Under the pieces are notes generated by a model. It did no database searches, was not told the DNA's origin, and was given only the letters and a program-made list of their open reading frames with translations. Positions 25,536 to 38,405 of a DNA stretch of 64,000 nt are shown piece by piece (position 1 is the first letter of the stretch; every line of letters starts with the position of its first letter). A program made the position numbers and the translations under genes. Origin of the DNA: Gymnopilus junonius (Eukaryota > Basidiomycota > Agaricomycetes > Agaricales > Galerinaceae); contig JADNYJ010000092.1 of NCBI GenBank assembly GCA_015501075.1, positions 93,054-157,053 of the forward strand, given 5' to 3'.

Positions 25536-26705
25536 ATGGACTTTCCATGGATAGCGTTTGTCCTCGCACTGCTGCTCAGTGGACATGGAATACGGAGGCG
25601 ATCTCTGTCTCCTAGCGGCGCTTTGACTGCTTTCGTGGTAGGCTTTATCATGATGGCAGGGGGAACTCGAGTGTTTGGTGTTACGCTCATAGGTTTCTAC
25701 GTTGTGGGCAGTCGGGCTACGAAGTGTGAGTTTGGCGATTTATTTGCTAAATGACCTCTAATGATGCACAATAACAGACGGGAAGAGCATAAAAGCAAAA
25801 TTAGAAGACGGGTACATGGAAGCGGGGTATCGTTCTGGGTGGCAGGTGTTGTGTAACAGCGCCTCTGCCCTCGTCGCATCGGTTGTGTGGAATGCGGCCT
25901 TTGCACCGACAAGCGTCCAGGCGGGTGTCGCTAATTTATTTGGCATAGACATTGGCTATAGACTGCTTGGTCTGAAGGCCCCTATAGTGTATGACAAAAG
26001 CTGGTGTCCAACATCAGGTACGGTCGCCGATGGCTGGAGTCGCGCGTTGATGTTTGCCAATCTTGGGTGAGTTTGATATATCAAATATTTTGATTGGTTG
26101 ATTTTATATTGGTAGACATTTTGCATGCTGTCTGGGCGATACGCTCGCCTCTGAGCTAGGAATTCTATCGCGCTCTAGACCTCGACTGGTGACCACATTG
26201 AAAGCAGTACCTCCCGGGACTAATGGGGCGATATCGACTGGGGGCACGGTCGCATCTATTGTTGGAGGCGGCCTGGTGGGTCTGATGGTGGGGCTAACAT
26301 TGGTTCTAGAGAACACGAGATGCGCGGGAAGCTGGGGCTCGATGGTATTTGAAACGGTGGGGTGGGGAATGTGTGGGGGCGGCCTGGGCAGCCTTGTGGA
26401 CTCGCTGCTTGGGGCAACGGTGCAGCAGACGCGCTATTCGAAAGCCAAGAAGGTGGTTCTGCAGGACGAAAGCAAGTTGCAGGCAGAGATTGAGGTCATC
26501 AGCGGATGGAATGTTTTGACCAACAACCAGGTGAGCGACATTTTGCGCGGATGGCTGCCTAATCTGGACGGATCTGCAGGTAAATCTGGTGGCGAGCGTG
26601 ATCTGTGCGGTGATGTTGAGCAGAGTGTGATGACGTCATGTTCGTTTTTGCGTGTATCCGCTAGATTTGGCTAGAAAGTTCCCGATATGTACTGAGTCTG
26701 CTTGA
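25536..26705 (+). CDS. TMEM19/DUF92 family membrane protein
   Basis: This is a polytopic membrane protein of the DUF92/TMEM19 family. The bacterial and plant relatives include a phytyl-phosphate kinase (VTE6-like), but no activity can be claimed for the fungal ones. The first ATG in frame is 25536 ([15 protein letters not shown]); the open frame reaches back to 25503 only through a GTG. The family motif [15 protein letters not shown] is in exon 1, [19 protein letters not shown] spans the first intron (25726-25777), and [15 protein letters not shown] follows the second (26065-26115), ahead of [16 protein letters not shown]. Glycine-rich membrane segments follow. The C-terminus either reads through to a stop at 26672-26674 or splices (GTAAAT donor at about 26580) to a stop at 26703-26705. 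The glycogen synthase start lies only 32-63 bp downstream on the same strand. Confidence 0.85.
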
Positions 26706-26737
26706 AATTGAGCAGCTCCTCCTTTCTCCTCTCTCCA

Positions 26738-29310
26738 ATGTCCGAAGTAAAGCGCGACGTGCACAGTCCGGTTCTTTTTGAGTGCGCCTGGGAGGTCGCA
26801 AACAAGGTCGGCGGCATCTACACCGTCATCAAGACAAAGGTCCCCGTCACCGTCTCTGAGTTTGGCGACAGATACTGCCTCATCGGCCCCCTTTCCTACA
26901 AGACTGCCCCCATGGAGGTCGAGGCAGAGGAGCCCACTGACGAGCACCTTGCAGCCGCCCTAGAGTCCATGCGTGCCCAGGGTGTCAAGGCTCTTTACGG
27001 CCGATGGCTCATTGAGGGCAACCCGCATGTCCTTCTCTTTGACACCGGCAGCGCCTACTCCCGTCTCGACGAATGGAAGGGTGATCTCTGGAATCTCGCG
27101 GGCATCCCCAGTCCCCCCAACGACCACGAAACAAACGAGACCATCGTCTTTGGCTATCTCGTAGCCTGGTTCCTTGGTGATGTCAGTGTCCCACCATCCT
27201 CCTGTCTGTCCTCCCTAGGCTCACTACAACGCTCGCTTGCAGTATGTCGCTCGCCAACTGACCACAGCAGTCATAGCACACTTCCACGAGTGGCAGGCAG
27301 GCCTTGCCATTCCCCTTTGCCGCAAACGGCACATTGACGTCACTACCGTCTTCACCACTCACGCAACCCTTCTCGGCCGATACCTCTGCGCTGGCTCAGT
27401 TGATTTCTACAACAACCTTCAATACTTTGATGTCGATCACGAAGCTGGGAAAAGAGGGATTTATCACAGATATTGCATCGAACGCTCTGCTACCCACTGC
27501 GCTGACGTATTCACAACCGTCTCTCACATCACTGCCTATGAAAGTGAACATCTCCTCAAGAGGAAACCGGATGGTGTTCTTCCAAACGGGCTTAATGTCG
27601 TCAAGTTCCAGGCTATGCACGAATTCCAAAATATGCATGCTACCAGCAAAGCGAAAATAAATGAATTCATCAGGGGACATTTTTACGGCCATTACGACTT
27701 TGACCTCGACAACACCCTTTATGTACGTGTTTTCACTCTCTTTCGTCCTCGATTACAGTCTGATAAATGTTTTAGATGTTCACTGCTGGTAGATACGAAT
27801 ATCGCAACAAAGGAGTTGATATGTTCATCGAATCTCTTGCTCGTAGGGTTTCATGCTTCCAACACAGTGCTTGGTTGGCTAATCATTTCTCAGGTCTAAA
27901 TTATCGATTACAAAAGGCAGGATCTAATATCACCGTTGTTGCGTTTATTATCATGCCCGCAGCTACGCACTCCTATACCATTGAAGCCCTCAAAGGTCAA
28001 GCCGTGACCAAACAACTTCGGGATACCGTCACCGAAATCCAGAACCGAATCGGTGCTCGACTATTCGACCATGCTGCTCGGTTCCATGGGCAAGTATTAA
28101 TTTTAATTTCTGGCTATTTTCTTACTAACAGACTATACAGAGAAGAAAAGTTCCATCCGACACCAGATGACCTTCTTTCTGAAGAAGACCAGGTCTTATT
28201 GAAGCGCCGCATCTTCGCGTTAAAAAGGAACTCCTTACCTCCTATCGTTACTCACAATATGGCCGACGACGCTAATGATCCCATTTTGAACCAAATCCGA
28301 CGTGTCAAACTGTTCAACAACAGTAGCGATCGCGTCAAGGTCATTTTCCATCCCGACTTTTTGAACAGCAGCAATCCTATCCTTGGCCTCGACTATGAGG
28401 AGTTTGTGCGTGGTTGTCATCTTGGTGTGTTCCCCAGTTACTATGAGCCGTGGGGATATACGCCTGCAGAGTGCACGGTAGTAAGTATATTTTCTGCGAT
28501 TTCTTCAGTAGTCGCTGAGCATGCGTCCAGATGGGTATCCCTTCAATTACAACCAATCTCTCTGGCTTTGGCTGCTTCATGCAAGATCTAATAGAAAGGC
28601 CTGAAGATGAAGGGTGCTACATCATCGACAGGCGTATGCAATCAGTCGAAGACTCCGTCAACCAACTCACAGAACACATGTTCACCTTCACCCAAAAGAC
28701 CCGTCGGCAACGCATCAACCAGCGTAATCGCGTGGAACGCCTCAGTCCACTGCTGGATTGGAAGAACCTCGGTATTGAATATAGCAAGGCGCGTCAACTG
28801 GCGCTAAGGAGGGCGTATCCCGATGCGTTCTATGGAAGCGATGGCGAGGAGCTGTATGGTGATGTAGAGGGTGATTACTTTGGTGGTGTCGAGAGGATGC
28901 CGCCTGCCAGTATACCTGCTAGCCCGCGGCTGCGCGGTATGGCGACACCTGGTGATATCGGGACGTTGACTGAAGAGGTGTGTGTCGTATTTTCTTTTTT
29001 TCTCCTTTCCGTTACTGACTAATTGAGCAGATGCAATCTCTCCATACGAGTGACTATCGTGGTCAGAATTGGCCCACAGATCAAGATGAGGAAGACAGTT
29101 ATCCCTTGTGAGTCTCCTTCGATTTGTATTCCGACATCCAGACTAACTCCTTCGCGTTATAGCCCCCTTGTGATGAAAGTACGCTCTAGGTCAGGTTCCG
29201 TCATGAGTGGCGCCAGCACTCCCGGGGGAGGTGCATTCAGGAGTCTGAGCGAGGGTGATCTGAAAAAAGCAGATGCAGCTCTCAGCCAGGTTAATGGACA
29301 CAGTAAATGA
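26738..29310 (+). CDS. GSY1: Glycogen [starch] synthase (GT3 family)
   Basis: The enzyme extends glycogen by transferring glucose from UDP-glucose and acts in the cytosol with glycogenin. The start at 26738 gives [20 protein letters not shown], and the UDP-glucose-binding motif [13 protein letters not shown] follows at once. Further GT3 landmarks are [13 protein letters not shown] near 27275, [14 protein letters not shown] near 27355, NGLNVVKF near 27590, and the active-site segment [19 protein letters not shown] near 28430-28535 with the E-X7-E type catalytic region. GCYIIDRR is near 28615. The C-terminal regulatory tail is Ser-rich ([13 protein letters not shown], near 29185-29220) and, as in yeast and animals, is the likely phosphorylation site. 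Short introns interrupt it about six times, and all junctions are in phase. No damage seen. Confidence 0.95.
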
Positions 29311-29887
29311 TTGCCTAACTCTCTTTCTCTTGCTGTGCACTCTTTTTTCGGACTGCTATGATATGCCGATAACAATATGGATTCTTTCTACTCTAGTTAT
29401 GGACGTTGATCTACTGTATTGAAAAATATCTGATGTATGTATGTACTTAGATTCCGCAGTTGGCCAATGCATTGAGATAAGGCTCCCGAGCCGTTGTGGG
29501 TTCGTTCAAGTTCATCTGCCGGATATCTGAGAGAACTTAAGGCGAAGTTTGTCAGGTCTATCCCAGGGAGGGCCTAACAGCATTCAAAGCGCTAGCCTTG
29601 CACATCGAAGTCGAGAATTGGCAATACTGAATAGAAAAGGAGATACAAAGATTGAATATAGTACGTACTCTGAAAAGTTTGTGGAGGTCGTTGGAATGAT
29701 TAGTCGACAAGAATAGGACTCATCCCTTGATTTGTCTTCCCTGCCACCTTTCATTTTCACGCCATCGTGACACAATTCGCTCGTAAACGTTTCAGCACCT
29801 TGACTGGTTGTCTCTATATTTATTTTCTTGACTTGTATTACAGGAACTTTCGATAAACTGACCCAGTGAAAAAAACTGCCTAAACTC
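29311..29887. other. Convergent intergenic region
   Basis: About 580 bp lie between the 3' ends of the glycogen synthase and aminopeptidase genes. No gene or repeat was identified. Confidence 0.45.
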
Positions 29888-32800
29888 TCATCTTCCGGCA
29901 AACCACTCTCTCAGGTCTTCTGTAGATCGCTGCATACAGACTTGCTGTTAGTAAAATCATCAATCGCAGTTAAAGTTACTCGTCACCTTAATCAACCCAA
30001 TCCTTGCCCGGATGCCATCCAATTCTTGTGTCAACGACTGATTATACGCAGACGTGTCTTTTTCCTATAGTTTGCAAAGAACATAATCAGTTAAGGATGC
30101 CCATATCCGTGAAATGTCGTTTTCTACCTTGAAAAATGTTTCGAGCGCCTCCAGGTCTGCCTGGCTCGAGTAAAAGCTGATGGTAACCTTAGGGGTTATC
30201 CCAAGTTAGCTCATTCTTAACGCAATGCATTGCCATTTACTCTTTACTTACTGGTATGAGTATGCGGAAAAGAAAGCCATCTTTGAACCGCTTGTAGAGC
30301 TATAATGAAAGAAATTAAAACAGGCATGGGAATAACGTTATGAAGTGACGCACAACTTCATATTTATCCTGCATATAATTGGTCAAAGGTCTTCGAGCTT
30401 TGTGGTTCTTTAAAAGTGCGCGGAAGAGCTGGAGAATATCTGGGCTTCGTGCCTTGGTTGAGATAAACTCAAAGGTCTCCTTGATAAGAGATTCGTCTTG
30501 AGGAGAAGACAATCCGCGACTGACATTGGTAAGTGCGAATTAAAAGTCAATTTTCAAATTAGGGTACACTCAACATATAAAATCACTCACAGGGCTGAAT
30601 TCTTCTCTTGCACAGTCTTCGGCTCGTCATGGATTTTAATCATGGCTTCATACTCCTTCCGTCCACCGTACTTGACCGCCTGTCTTGACCATGAGATAGC
30701 TATAACAACGGTTTAAAGGCAATCGACATACGGCAGCGAAGATGTCGCCCTGTGATTCTGCAGGGATCTTGGAATCATCTCCAGTCTCCAAATAATACTT
30801 GAAGCGGTCCTCCAGCTCTGCATTCACTCTGCCATAGTCGATGACGGACGGTCAGGTTCACTAAGGAATCGTTGGAGAAGAATAGCACACCCTTCATCAC
30901 CCGCAGACGACGCTTGCGAAATAGCCAGCTTCCTGAGCAATACCTGGTCGGATGCTTCGCCTTCAGGATAATCATATCCTAATTTGACCACTAGCGGAAC
31001 AAAAAGGGACTAGGCCTTGTGAGTGACGTGTTCAGTCTCCAAGAGATGTACGGCCATGGACATACGCGGCGGAACGTATTCAAATTTTCCGTTATATCTG
31101 GATATTCCCACCACGTAGATAATAAATTGTCAAGGTTATCAGCAATTCCTTGCCATACGAGGTCTAGCATGAAACAAAGTCAGCGTCAATTCCTGCAGAT
31201 GGAAACGAGCACGTACATTCTTTCTCGTTCCTCCACAGCTCAACAAGCGTAAGCGCGCTGCTCAATTTCGCCAGACCAGCCCTGGACAATGCCATGGCGT
31301 CCAATACCAGACCCAATCGGTCGTCCAAGTTGAAGATCGAGTCCTCTTTGGCAGCTTCAGCCGCAATTCGGACAAGTCGCTCAGGAGTGTATAGTACGCG
31401 GTCTAGATGTCATTTTCCATCATCTCATATTCACATACGGCAGGAAGATCTGTATACGTACAAACGCCATTGGTGTTTGCGTTTATCTTGAAAGGCTTCT
31501 TAGTATCCAAAGAGAAGCACTTGGCACGTTCCTGTAGGATGGCACCACTGTCCACGGCGCGTTTGCCATTCTGACTATACAAAATGGCCAATGGGATGTT
31601 CCTAAAAAATTGGTCAATGAATGAGCTTCAATAATCATCTGCAGAAGAACGTCAGACAAATGCACCAGATCGTTTCATTATCCTTATCCTCAGCTGGGCC
31701 GGTCTCTAAAAAGCGATCCTGGCGAACAGTAATTCCCTTTCCATCCTCCGCCTCGGTGACAGTGATCACCGGGAATCCCATCTTCGTAATCCAATTCTCC
31801 ATTAAATCCGTGATATTCAATCCAGTGGCCTCACTGATGCCCTCCCACAGATCGTGCGTGCGGCTGTTCGCAAAGAGCCTCTTCTTGAGATAGAACGAGA
31901 CGCCTTTGAGGAATTTTTCTTCGCCAATGTAGGAGGAGAGCATCCGGAGCACTGCGTGGGGTGTTGTTAGTAAACAAGGAAAAGAAAATCAGACGTGAAT
32001 CATTTCTTTCATACCGGATGCTGCCTTAGAGTACGATAGGGAGTCGAATATCTATCCATATTAATCAAATGGTGCATTTAAATCAATGCTCGCTATTCGA
32101 TGGAATGCAGAACGAACTTCATACCTCAACGACATGGTTGGCATCCGGGATGTCTACTTCGATAGGGTGGGATGAGAGTTTAGCGTCAAGCGTCAACGCG
32201 TTGCTGAGATGTTTGACAGTAAACTCAGTGTTGACGTGCCATTCAGGGAACACCCTTGAGAGGGAAAGCGAGAGAAAGTGGTCCTCAGCTAAACAGAAAA
32301 AAAGACCAAGAAAAAAAATGGGCGTACTTGTCTGCACCATTCAGGAGAATCAGAGTCAATGTGCAGATCTCCTCATATGATGCATAAGAATTTACGCACC
32401 AGGAATTATGACTTCGCCCATCTGCATTTTTTTTAAACAATTTCGGGTCATGACAGTCAAAGTCAGGCAAGATATCGACATACCAAGGTCGCAAATCCTG
32501 TACAGGATCATATCAGTTTCCCATTTCTGAAAGCAGAATTGCCAGAAATACGCACCTTCATTCAAATAGAGATAATTCCACCATTCCATAGTCGTTATGT
32601 TCCCGAACCTACGTAAAACGCATATTCATTCCCAGATCATGCACAGCAGCTAGAACGCAGGAAACCTACCACATATGGGCAATCTCGTGGCTCTCCATCG
32701 TCGCAACTGCCTTCTTTTCCTGGATACTCGCACGCTTTGGGTCAATCAGCAGGTAGTTCATGCTGCCTAGGATTAAGCCCCAATTTTCCATTGCCCCGAT

Positions 32801-33983
32801 AAAATCGTGAGCCTAAGTTTTTAGTTAATTGATTCCATACAATGAAGATTGGCAAGATAGCGAAGATTGAGACAAACCACAAGTGTGTCTAGTTTCGGAA
32901 GGGGATATTCGACGTCAAAAATCTTTTCATACAGGGGCAGAACGGCCTTTTTGACATCCAGTGTGTATTGTGCTTGAGATACAACATCCTTGGTCGCTGC
33001 AAGAATCAAGAGAAAAAGAACGTCAATAATAATGAAGATGGCGTAGTGGAGGCAGAGCGAACAAGCTACCTAATACTCACCATAAACACGAAGAGGTACA
33101 GCTTTTCCACTGAGAGGCATCACAACGGACGATTCGAGATGCTCAAACTCCCCATTTGCAAACGCCACGATGTAACATGACATGAGGGGGGTAGTTTCGA
33201 ATCTGGTCACTTTCCATTTCTCGTTTTGGGTGCCTGCGAAGAGCGACTCGTCGATTTCAATGGCGGGCTCAGGTGTAAGAGGGTGGTCGGATACGACGGG
33301 CATGTTGCCCAAGTTAATCGTATTCACGCGAGAGATCATGGAGACCGAGAAGGTAGCTTTGAGGAGGGGTTCATCCCAGCATGGAAAGGCGCGACGGGCC
33401 GAGGTAGGCTGTGTTTACAGTTAATGGCATTAGTTCAAATTTCAATAATGGGACTAGAAAATATACCTCAAATTGTGTTAACGCATAATGCTTAGTCTTC
33501 CCCTCATCCACCCAGGTCGATTTGAAGTATCCTGTTATATCTCCAAGAAGCGTGCTTGAAAAGAAAATCTTGAACTGGGCTTTGGAGTTTGGTGGGAGCT
33601 TGTCAGTCAATTGGTAAGTGACGCGCTGTTGGATGTCATCGACGGATGGATCAGCGAGAGGCTGTTCAGCTTTCAACGCATCTGAATATATTGAACTAAA
33701 TCCAGTGTTTGAGTGCAATTGGATTGAAAAGAAAGAAATTTGAAGACACACGCTCTCCAGAGTTCTAGACCTGTTGAGTTGAAAGTAATGCTCGAGGTTT
33801 CCGTCTTGACATCGAGACTTGGGCAGTGTCAGGAAAAGATACTTATCTGAGGTAGGAAAATCGCACAAACCTGACTTTAACTACGCCATGGTATTCCAAC
33901 TTCTCAAGGTCAGTCTTGAAGGTGAGGTCGTAGTGGGTTGGCTTGACGTTTGTCGGGAGGCGGTACAGGTCCACGTCAGACAT
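29888..33983 (-). CDS. M1-family zinc aminopeptidase (Ape2/Aap1, puromycin-sensitive type)
   Basis: This metallo-aminopeptidase trims N-terminal residues from peptides in the cytosol or vacuole pathway. The start at 33983 gives MSDVDLYRLPTNVKPTHYDL, a classic M1 beginning. The exopeptidase motif GAMENWGLI is near 32770-32795 and the zinc motif HEIAH near 32675-32690, with the third ligand in NEGFATL. NEGFATL is completed by a 14-nt exon at 32484-32497, flanked by a GT donor and AG acceptors. Downstream are a KAASVLRMLSSYIG-like helical region near 31920-32040 and the ERAP1-like C-terminal helical domain to the TGA at 29888-29890. More than ten introns occur. Two splice models exist near 32290-32400: one 110-nt intron, or two introns around a 4-nt exon. 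Both keep the frame. Confidence 0.92.
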
Positions 33984-34779
33984 TGCAGTGCGATATCAAG
34001 ACAGAAAAAGTGTGCTTTTCGCGAATAAAGTAACTGAAGATGATTTGGGCTCTCCAATCATGCATTCAGACCGATGAAATCGCCTCAGGTTTTAAGGCAT
34101 TCGACTAGAGACAGAGTAGATGCGTGCTTAGGCCACATGATGATGAGCGGTGGGTGGACACCTTGAACGGCACGAATGTAAGCATATGGTAGCTGCAGTA
34201 TCGCTGCTGCGTAATTTACCAATCGTCTACGAGATTAGACGGTTCTTTATGAGGGACTTCTGAAGGATAATCAAAACGAGTTCTAAAGATAAAATTTCCG
34301 GACTGTGGACAGGGGCCCGTGATTGCAGACTGTACCTTCGTCTATCCACTTGGGCATACCGCAGCACGCAGCTACCAGTGGGGCCATTTGCAATATAAAT
34401 TGTGTGACTCGACGCGCAGTTCGAGTTGAAGAGCAGGTTGAGCTCTTTGCCAATCCAGAACCCTTACATTTCAAATGGAAACGACTATACGAACAACTTT
34501 CGGATCAGGAATTCCGATCTCCAGTTAAGACTCCAATGAAGGGCAAGACGTTCTATGTAGGAATATGCAGATAGGCAAGGTCACAGTATAGCAAGAACAT
34601 CGACAGCTAATGCATCCCCATTGAAGCGCTTTGTTGGCGCTTTGTTATAGGTATGTAGATGTATCTTGTCTGTTGAAAGAAGCGGAAAAAGGTAAGTAGT
34701 ACATAATACATAAATAGGAGCTTAGTTATCCTGCTAGAGTCTTCGCATCGCCCTGAACTTGGCATTTATATGTAGGTCT
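33984..34779. other. Region upstream of the aminopeptidase gene
   Basis: About 800 bp between the aminopeptidase start and the 3' end of the DUF7330 gene. Open frames near 34283-34574 overlap on both strands and are not convincing. The promoter of the aminopeptidase should lie at its left part. Confidence 0.4.
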
Positions 34780-35738
34780 TCAAGTACTTATATTTCGGTT
34801 TCTCCTTTCTTTAGCGGGAATTTGCCAGTTATCCCTATATCCTTCTTCATAGATATTGTATGGGGAAATTAAAATTTCCCCGTTTTGCTGATGCACATTC
34901 CCACCTAGATATCCACCGAGTCGTTTCCAGAAGCCAGCTTGCGGCGCAGTGTAATGGTCCCTGTTGCTCAAGCCGACGATTATGCTGCCTTCACGAGTAC
35001 TGATTTGACAGAAGGATGTTTCTCGGGAGGAGTCCAATACGAGGACGTTATTTTGAGTTCCTAACATGAATATTTTTTCATTGTCGGAAGATTTGAGCAA
35101 TTGTGCGTAAGCCGAGAGTACAGGAAGGAGTTGCATATCTCCCTTCTTTGATGTGAGTTGGATTATCCCCGAGAAACCCTCTGGTATGAAGAGCATAACG
35201 TTTCCTAAATGTTTCCTTAGCATGAAAGCTGGAAGCACAATTAGTGACAAACTTACCTTGACGAGATTGAATATCCAGCCCTACACGAGGCCTTGAGGGA
35301 GGAATTGGGAGCTATACATCTCAAAATTGAGGACAAACTGATGTGAGGACAAGTCCACGAGTACGCACAATCTTGACTTTGATCTCTCCATGACGAGTAG
35401 AAACGGCAATATTTGCCTTAGGCGCGCTTTGTATATTCCCGGTCGTCGCCAGTTCTATATCGATGTTACCTTTGCGAGAATGAAATGAGGCATGAGGCAA
35501 TGGTTGCTTCGACTTGTTGGGGCGGTGATTGAGCATGGGAACCATGGGGTCAATGAAGAACGTCCCTGCAGCCGACCGAACATTTGAGGAAAGAAAGAAT
35601 GGGACGAGCAGGAAAAAGCGCACCACGAATGTTATGTTTCCTTTCAGAAAGGTGGACTTGGTCGACAGAAGGCGGAGGATGGGATGCATTCAGATCCAGC
35701 TCGTGGGAAGTAGTAGGAGGAGAATAAGTGCTACGCAT
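34780..35738 (-). CDS. DUF7330 domain protein
   Basis: The predicted coding sequence starts at 35738 (MRSTYSPPTTSHELDLN). Spliced segments then give HNIRGTFFIDPMVPML across an intron near 35575-35630, SRKGNIDIELATTGNI near 35455-35500, STRHGEIKVKI near 35370-35400, and SRQGNVMLFIPEGFSGIIQL across two short introns near 35170-35290. The repeated pattern of a basic residue, G, then alternating hydrophobic residues (RKGNIDIEL, RHGEIKVKI, KKGDMQLLP, REGSIIVGL, NGEILIS) suggests a beta-solenoid or beta-helix fold. Such repeats are typical of fungal DUF7330 proteins, whose function is not known. There is no secretion signal or membrane span at this start. The reading frame is intact and ends at 34780. 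Confidence 0.7.
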
Positions 35739-36128
35739 GTGTGGATCAACAAGACCTCAATAATAAGTAGGTGGAACACCCTCAGACTGGGTGCGAGAAG
35801 ATGAGCCTAAAGATCGGTAGATACAAGGACGTTAGCACGTACCATGTCAACCCTTGAGAATGGGCTTTTGGTCAGTCCAAGAGTCAATTGTCATCTTGAA
35901 ATAGTCTATGGGTGTAGATGGGAGAAGTAGTGTTATTCTAGAGGCAGTATGATTGCTACAATCTGATCCCAAGATCAACATTGCTGATAAAATGTCTACA
36001 GCGACGAAAGTGACTGATGGTTGTGATCAAGGATGTCGACTTTTTTATCTTATCTTTAAGCCTGTATTATGACATCACCGGATATGGATATCGATCGCAT
36101 CAATTCTTTTTCTCTGCCCACCTTCATC
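35739..36128. other. Divergent intergenic region
   Basis: About 390 bp between the DUF7330 gene (leftward) and the phosphoglycerate mutase gene (rightward), presumably both promoters. No other feature was seen. Confidence 0.45.
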
Positions 36129-38191
36129 ATGGCTCCTCAAATCAAGAACAAAGTCTGCCTTATGTGCGTTCGCAACATTCTTCTGCGTCGTGCTTATCTT
36201 ATCTATCAACAGTGTTCATGATGGCTGGGGCATTGCGGCTGAAAAAGGCATTGACGGCAATGCCATCGAGGCAGCGGATACCCCCGTCATGGATAAAATT
36301 ACCAAGGAGGATGCTGCTACAACGTTACTCGCCCACGGAACCGCCGTCGGTCTCAGTGAAGGCCTTATGGGCAATTCGGAAGTAGGGTACGTATTTTTTT
36401 TCAGCAGCCTCGACCTGCCTAACAATTTCGAAGGCACTTGAACATCGGCGCTGGGCGCATCGTCTGGCAGGACATTGTGCGCATTGACATGTCTATCAAG
36501 AAGAGGCAATTCCACAAGAATGAGGCTATTGTTGCCAGCTGCAAACGTGCTAAGGAGGGTAATGGCCGACTTCATCTCATTGGTCTCGTAAGTCCGCAAC
36601 CCACGTTTGTGCGGATTTAAGAATTCCTGAATTCATTTACAAGGTATCCGACGGTGGTGTTCACTCTCACATCAGCCACCTTTTTGCTCTGCTCGAGACT
36701 GCCAAAGAACAGGGCGTGCCCCATACCTACATCCATTTCCTTGGAGATGGCCGCGATACCGCTCCACGCTCTGCCACCAAGTACATTCAAGAGCTTCTTG
36801 ATTTTACTAAAAAGCTAGGGTATGGAGAGATCGCTACCGTCATTGGTCGCTATTACGCGATGGATCGCGATAAACGTTGGGAACGCGTCAAAATCGCGGT
36901 CGATGGCCTTGTACAGGGCGACGGCGAGAAAGTTGAGGGTGGTCAAGAGGGACTCGTCAAAGTTATCGAAGAGAACTACGCGAAGGACGTCACGGATGAG
37001 TTTTTGAAACCTATTATTGTGGATGGCGACGAGGGACGAATCAAAGGTTTGCATTTCACTTACTCCTTTCTGCGCCCTGTTTCTCATAAATTTGGCAGAT
37101 AGCGATACCTTATTCTTCTTCAACTACCGCTCCGATCGAATGCGCGAGATTACCTCCATCTTTGGGTTGCCTGACAAGCCCATGGAAGTGACGGTGCCTA
37201 AAGACCTTGTATGTCTTTCGCTCCCCCTGCATTGATCTCGGCCCACCGATTGTCGTTGAAAATAACCTCTGCAGCACATTACGACTATGTCTCGGTATAA
37301 TGCAGAGTTCCCTTTCGCCGTCGCTTTCCCCCCTCAGGCTATGACAAACGTCCTTGCTGAATGGTTGTCCAAGCAAAGCGTAAAGCAGGCTCACATTGCG
37401 GGTAATGCCCTTCTGCCTCTCTACCTGCCTCGCTCTCAAGTTATTCGATGCAGAAACTGAGAAGTATGCCCATGTTACTTTCTTCTTCAACGGTGGGGTA
37501 GAGAAGCAATTCCCGGACGAGACGAGGCACATGGTCCCATCTCCCAAGGTGGCTACTTATGATAAAAAACCCGAGATGAGCGCCCAAGGTGTTGCTGATA
37601 AAGTTGCAGAGGTCCTTGCAGAGGGCAAGGAAGAATTTGTGATGTGCAACTTCGCGCCACCCGATATGGTGAGGGATCTACTTTATTTCCTTGCCTCACG
37701 TTGACCCACCATCTTTCCCCAGGTTGGCCATACAGGTGTATTCGAAGCAGCGGTGGAAGCTGTTACTGCCACTGACAAGGCCGTTGGCACGATCTACGAA
37801 GCGGCCAAGAAAAACGGCTACGTGTTGATGATCACCGCCGATCATGGCAATGCAGAACAAATGAAGGATCCCAAGACAGGCAATCCGCATACGGCCCATA
37901 CCACAAATGCCGTTCCATTTTTGATGGTTGGAAAGGATTTGAAGTTCGTGGAGTGGAAAGCGGACAAAGAGGCCGAAGAGAAGGAGGAAGGTAAAGGGGG
38001 TGCTGAGGAGCTGGAAGCGCCTGCAATATGCGATGTTGCGCCAACTATACTGGATGTTATGGTATGTCTCCTTGCTTTTAACCATATGTCAGTTGGAAGG
38101 GATATTGAAAGTGATTCTCCGCTCTTTCTAGGGTCTCCCCATCCCAGAAGAGATGACCGGCCGGTCATTACTTGCCCATGACGACGCTTAA
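36129..38191 (+). CDS. 2,3-bisphosphoglycerate-independent phosphoglycerate mutase
   Basis: This glycolytic enzyme interconverts 3- and 2-phosphoglycerate, uses two Mn2+ ions and belongs to the alkaline-phosphatase superfamily. Exon 1 (36129 to about 36162) splices to [17 protein letters not shown], which carries the first metal-site aspartate. [14 protein letters not shown] spans the next intron near 36380-36445 and holds the catalytic serine. [16 protein letters not shown] (near 36655), [13 protein letters not shown] (near 36740), [15 protein letters not shown] (near 36850), [11 protein letters not shown] (near 37120) and [12 protein letters not shown] (near 37840) are all family hallmarks. 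A Glu/Lys-rich insertion (near 37960-38010) lies between the last metal-binding part and the C-terminal [11 protein letters not shown]. The stop is TAA 38189-38191. Using the cofactor-independent rather than the yeast-type enzyme is usual for filamentous fungi. Confidence 0.95.
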
Positions 38192-38405
38192 AGGAAGACC
38201 TTGTCGTAAATATGAATACTGTAAATTAGAATTTTCGCTAGAGATTAGAACCGACACTTGGAATGAGAAAAATTGTACCGTCTGGCAGAGGGAATTGTGG
38301 TGAACATTGAGGTCGCAATTGTGGGCAGCAGATCACATGACCCAACTCATTTATAGGACCATGACGCGTCCGCGATTTTGCTCATTCTCACCTTCATCTT
38401 GATCC

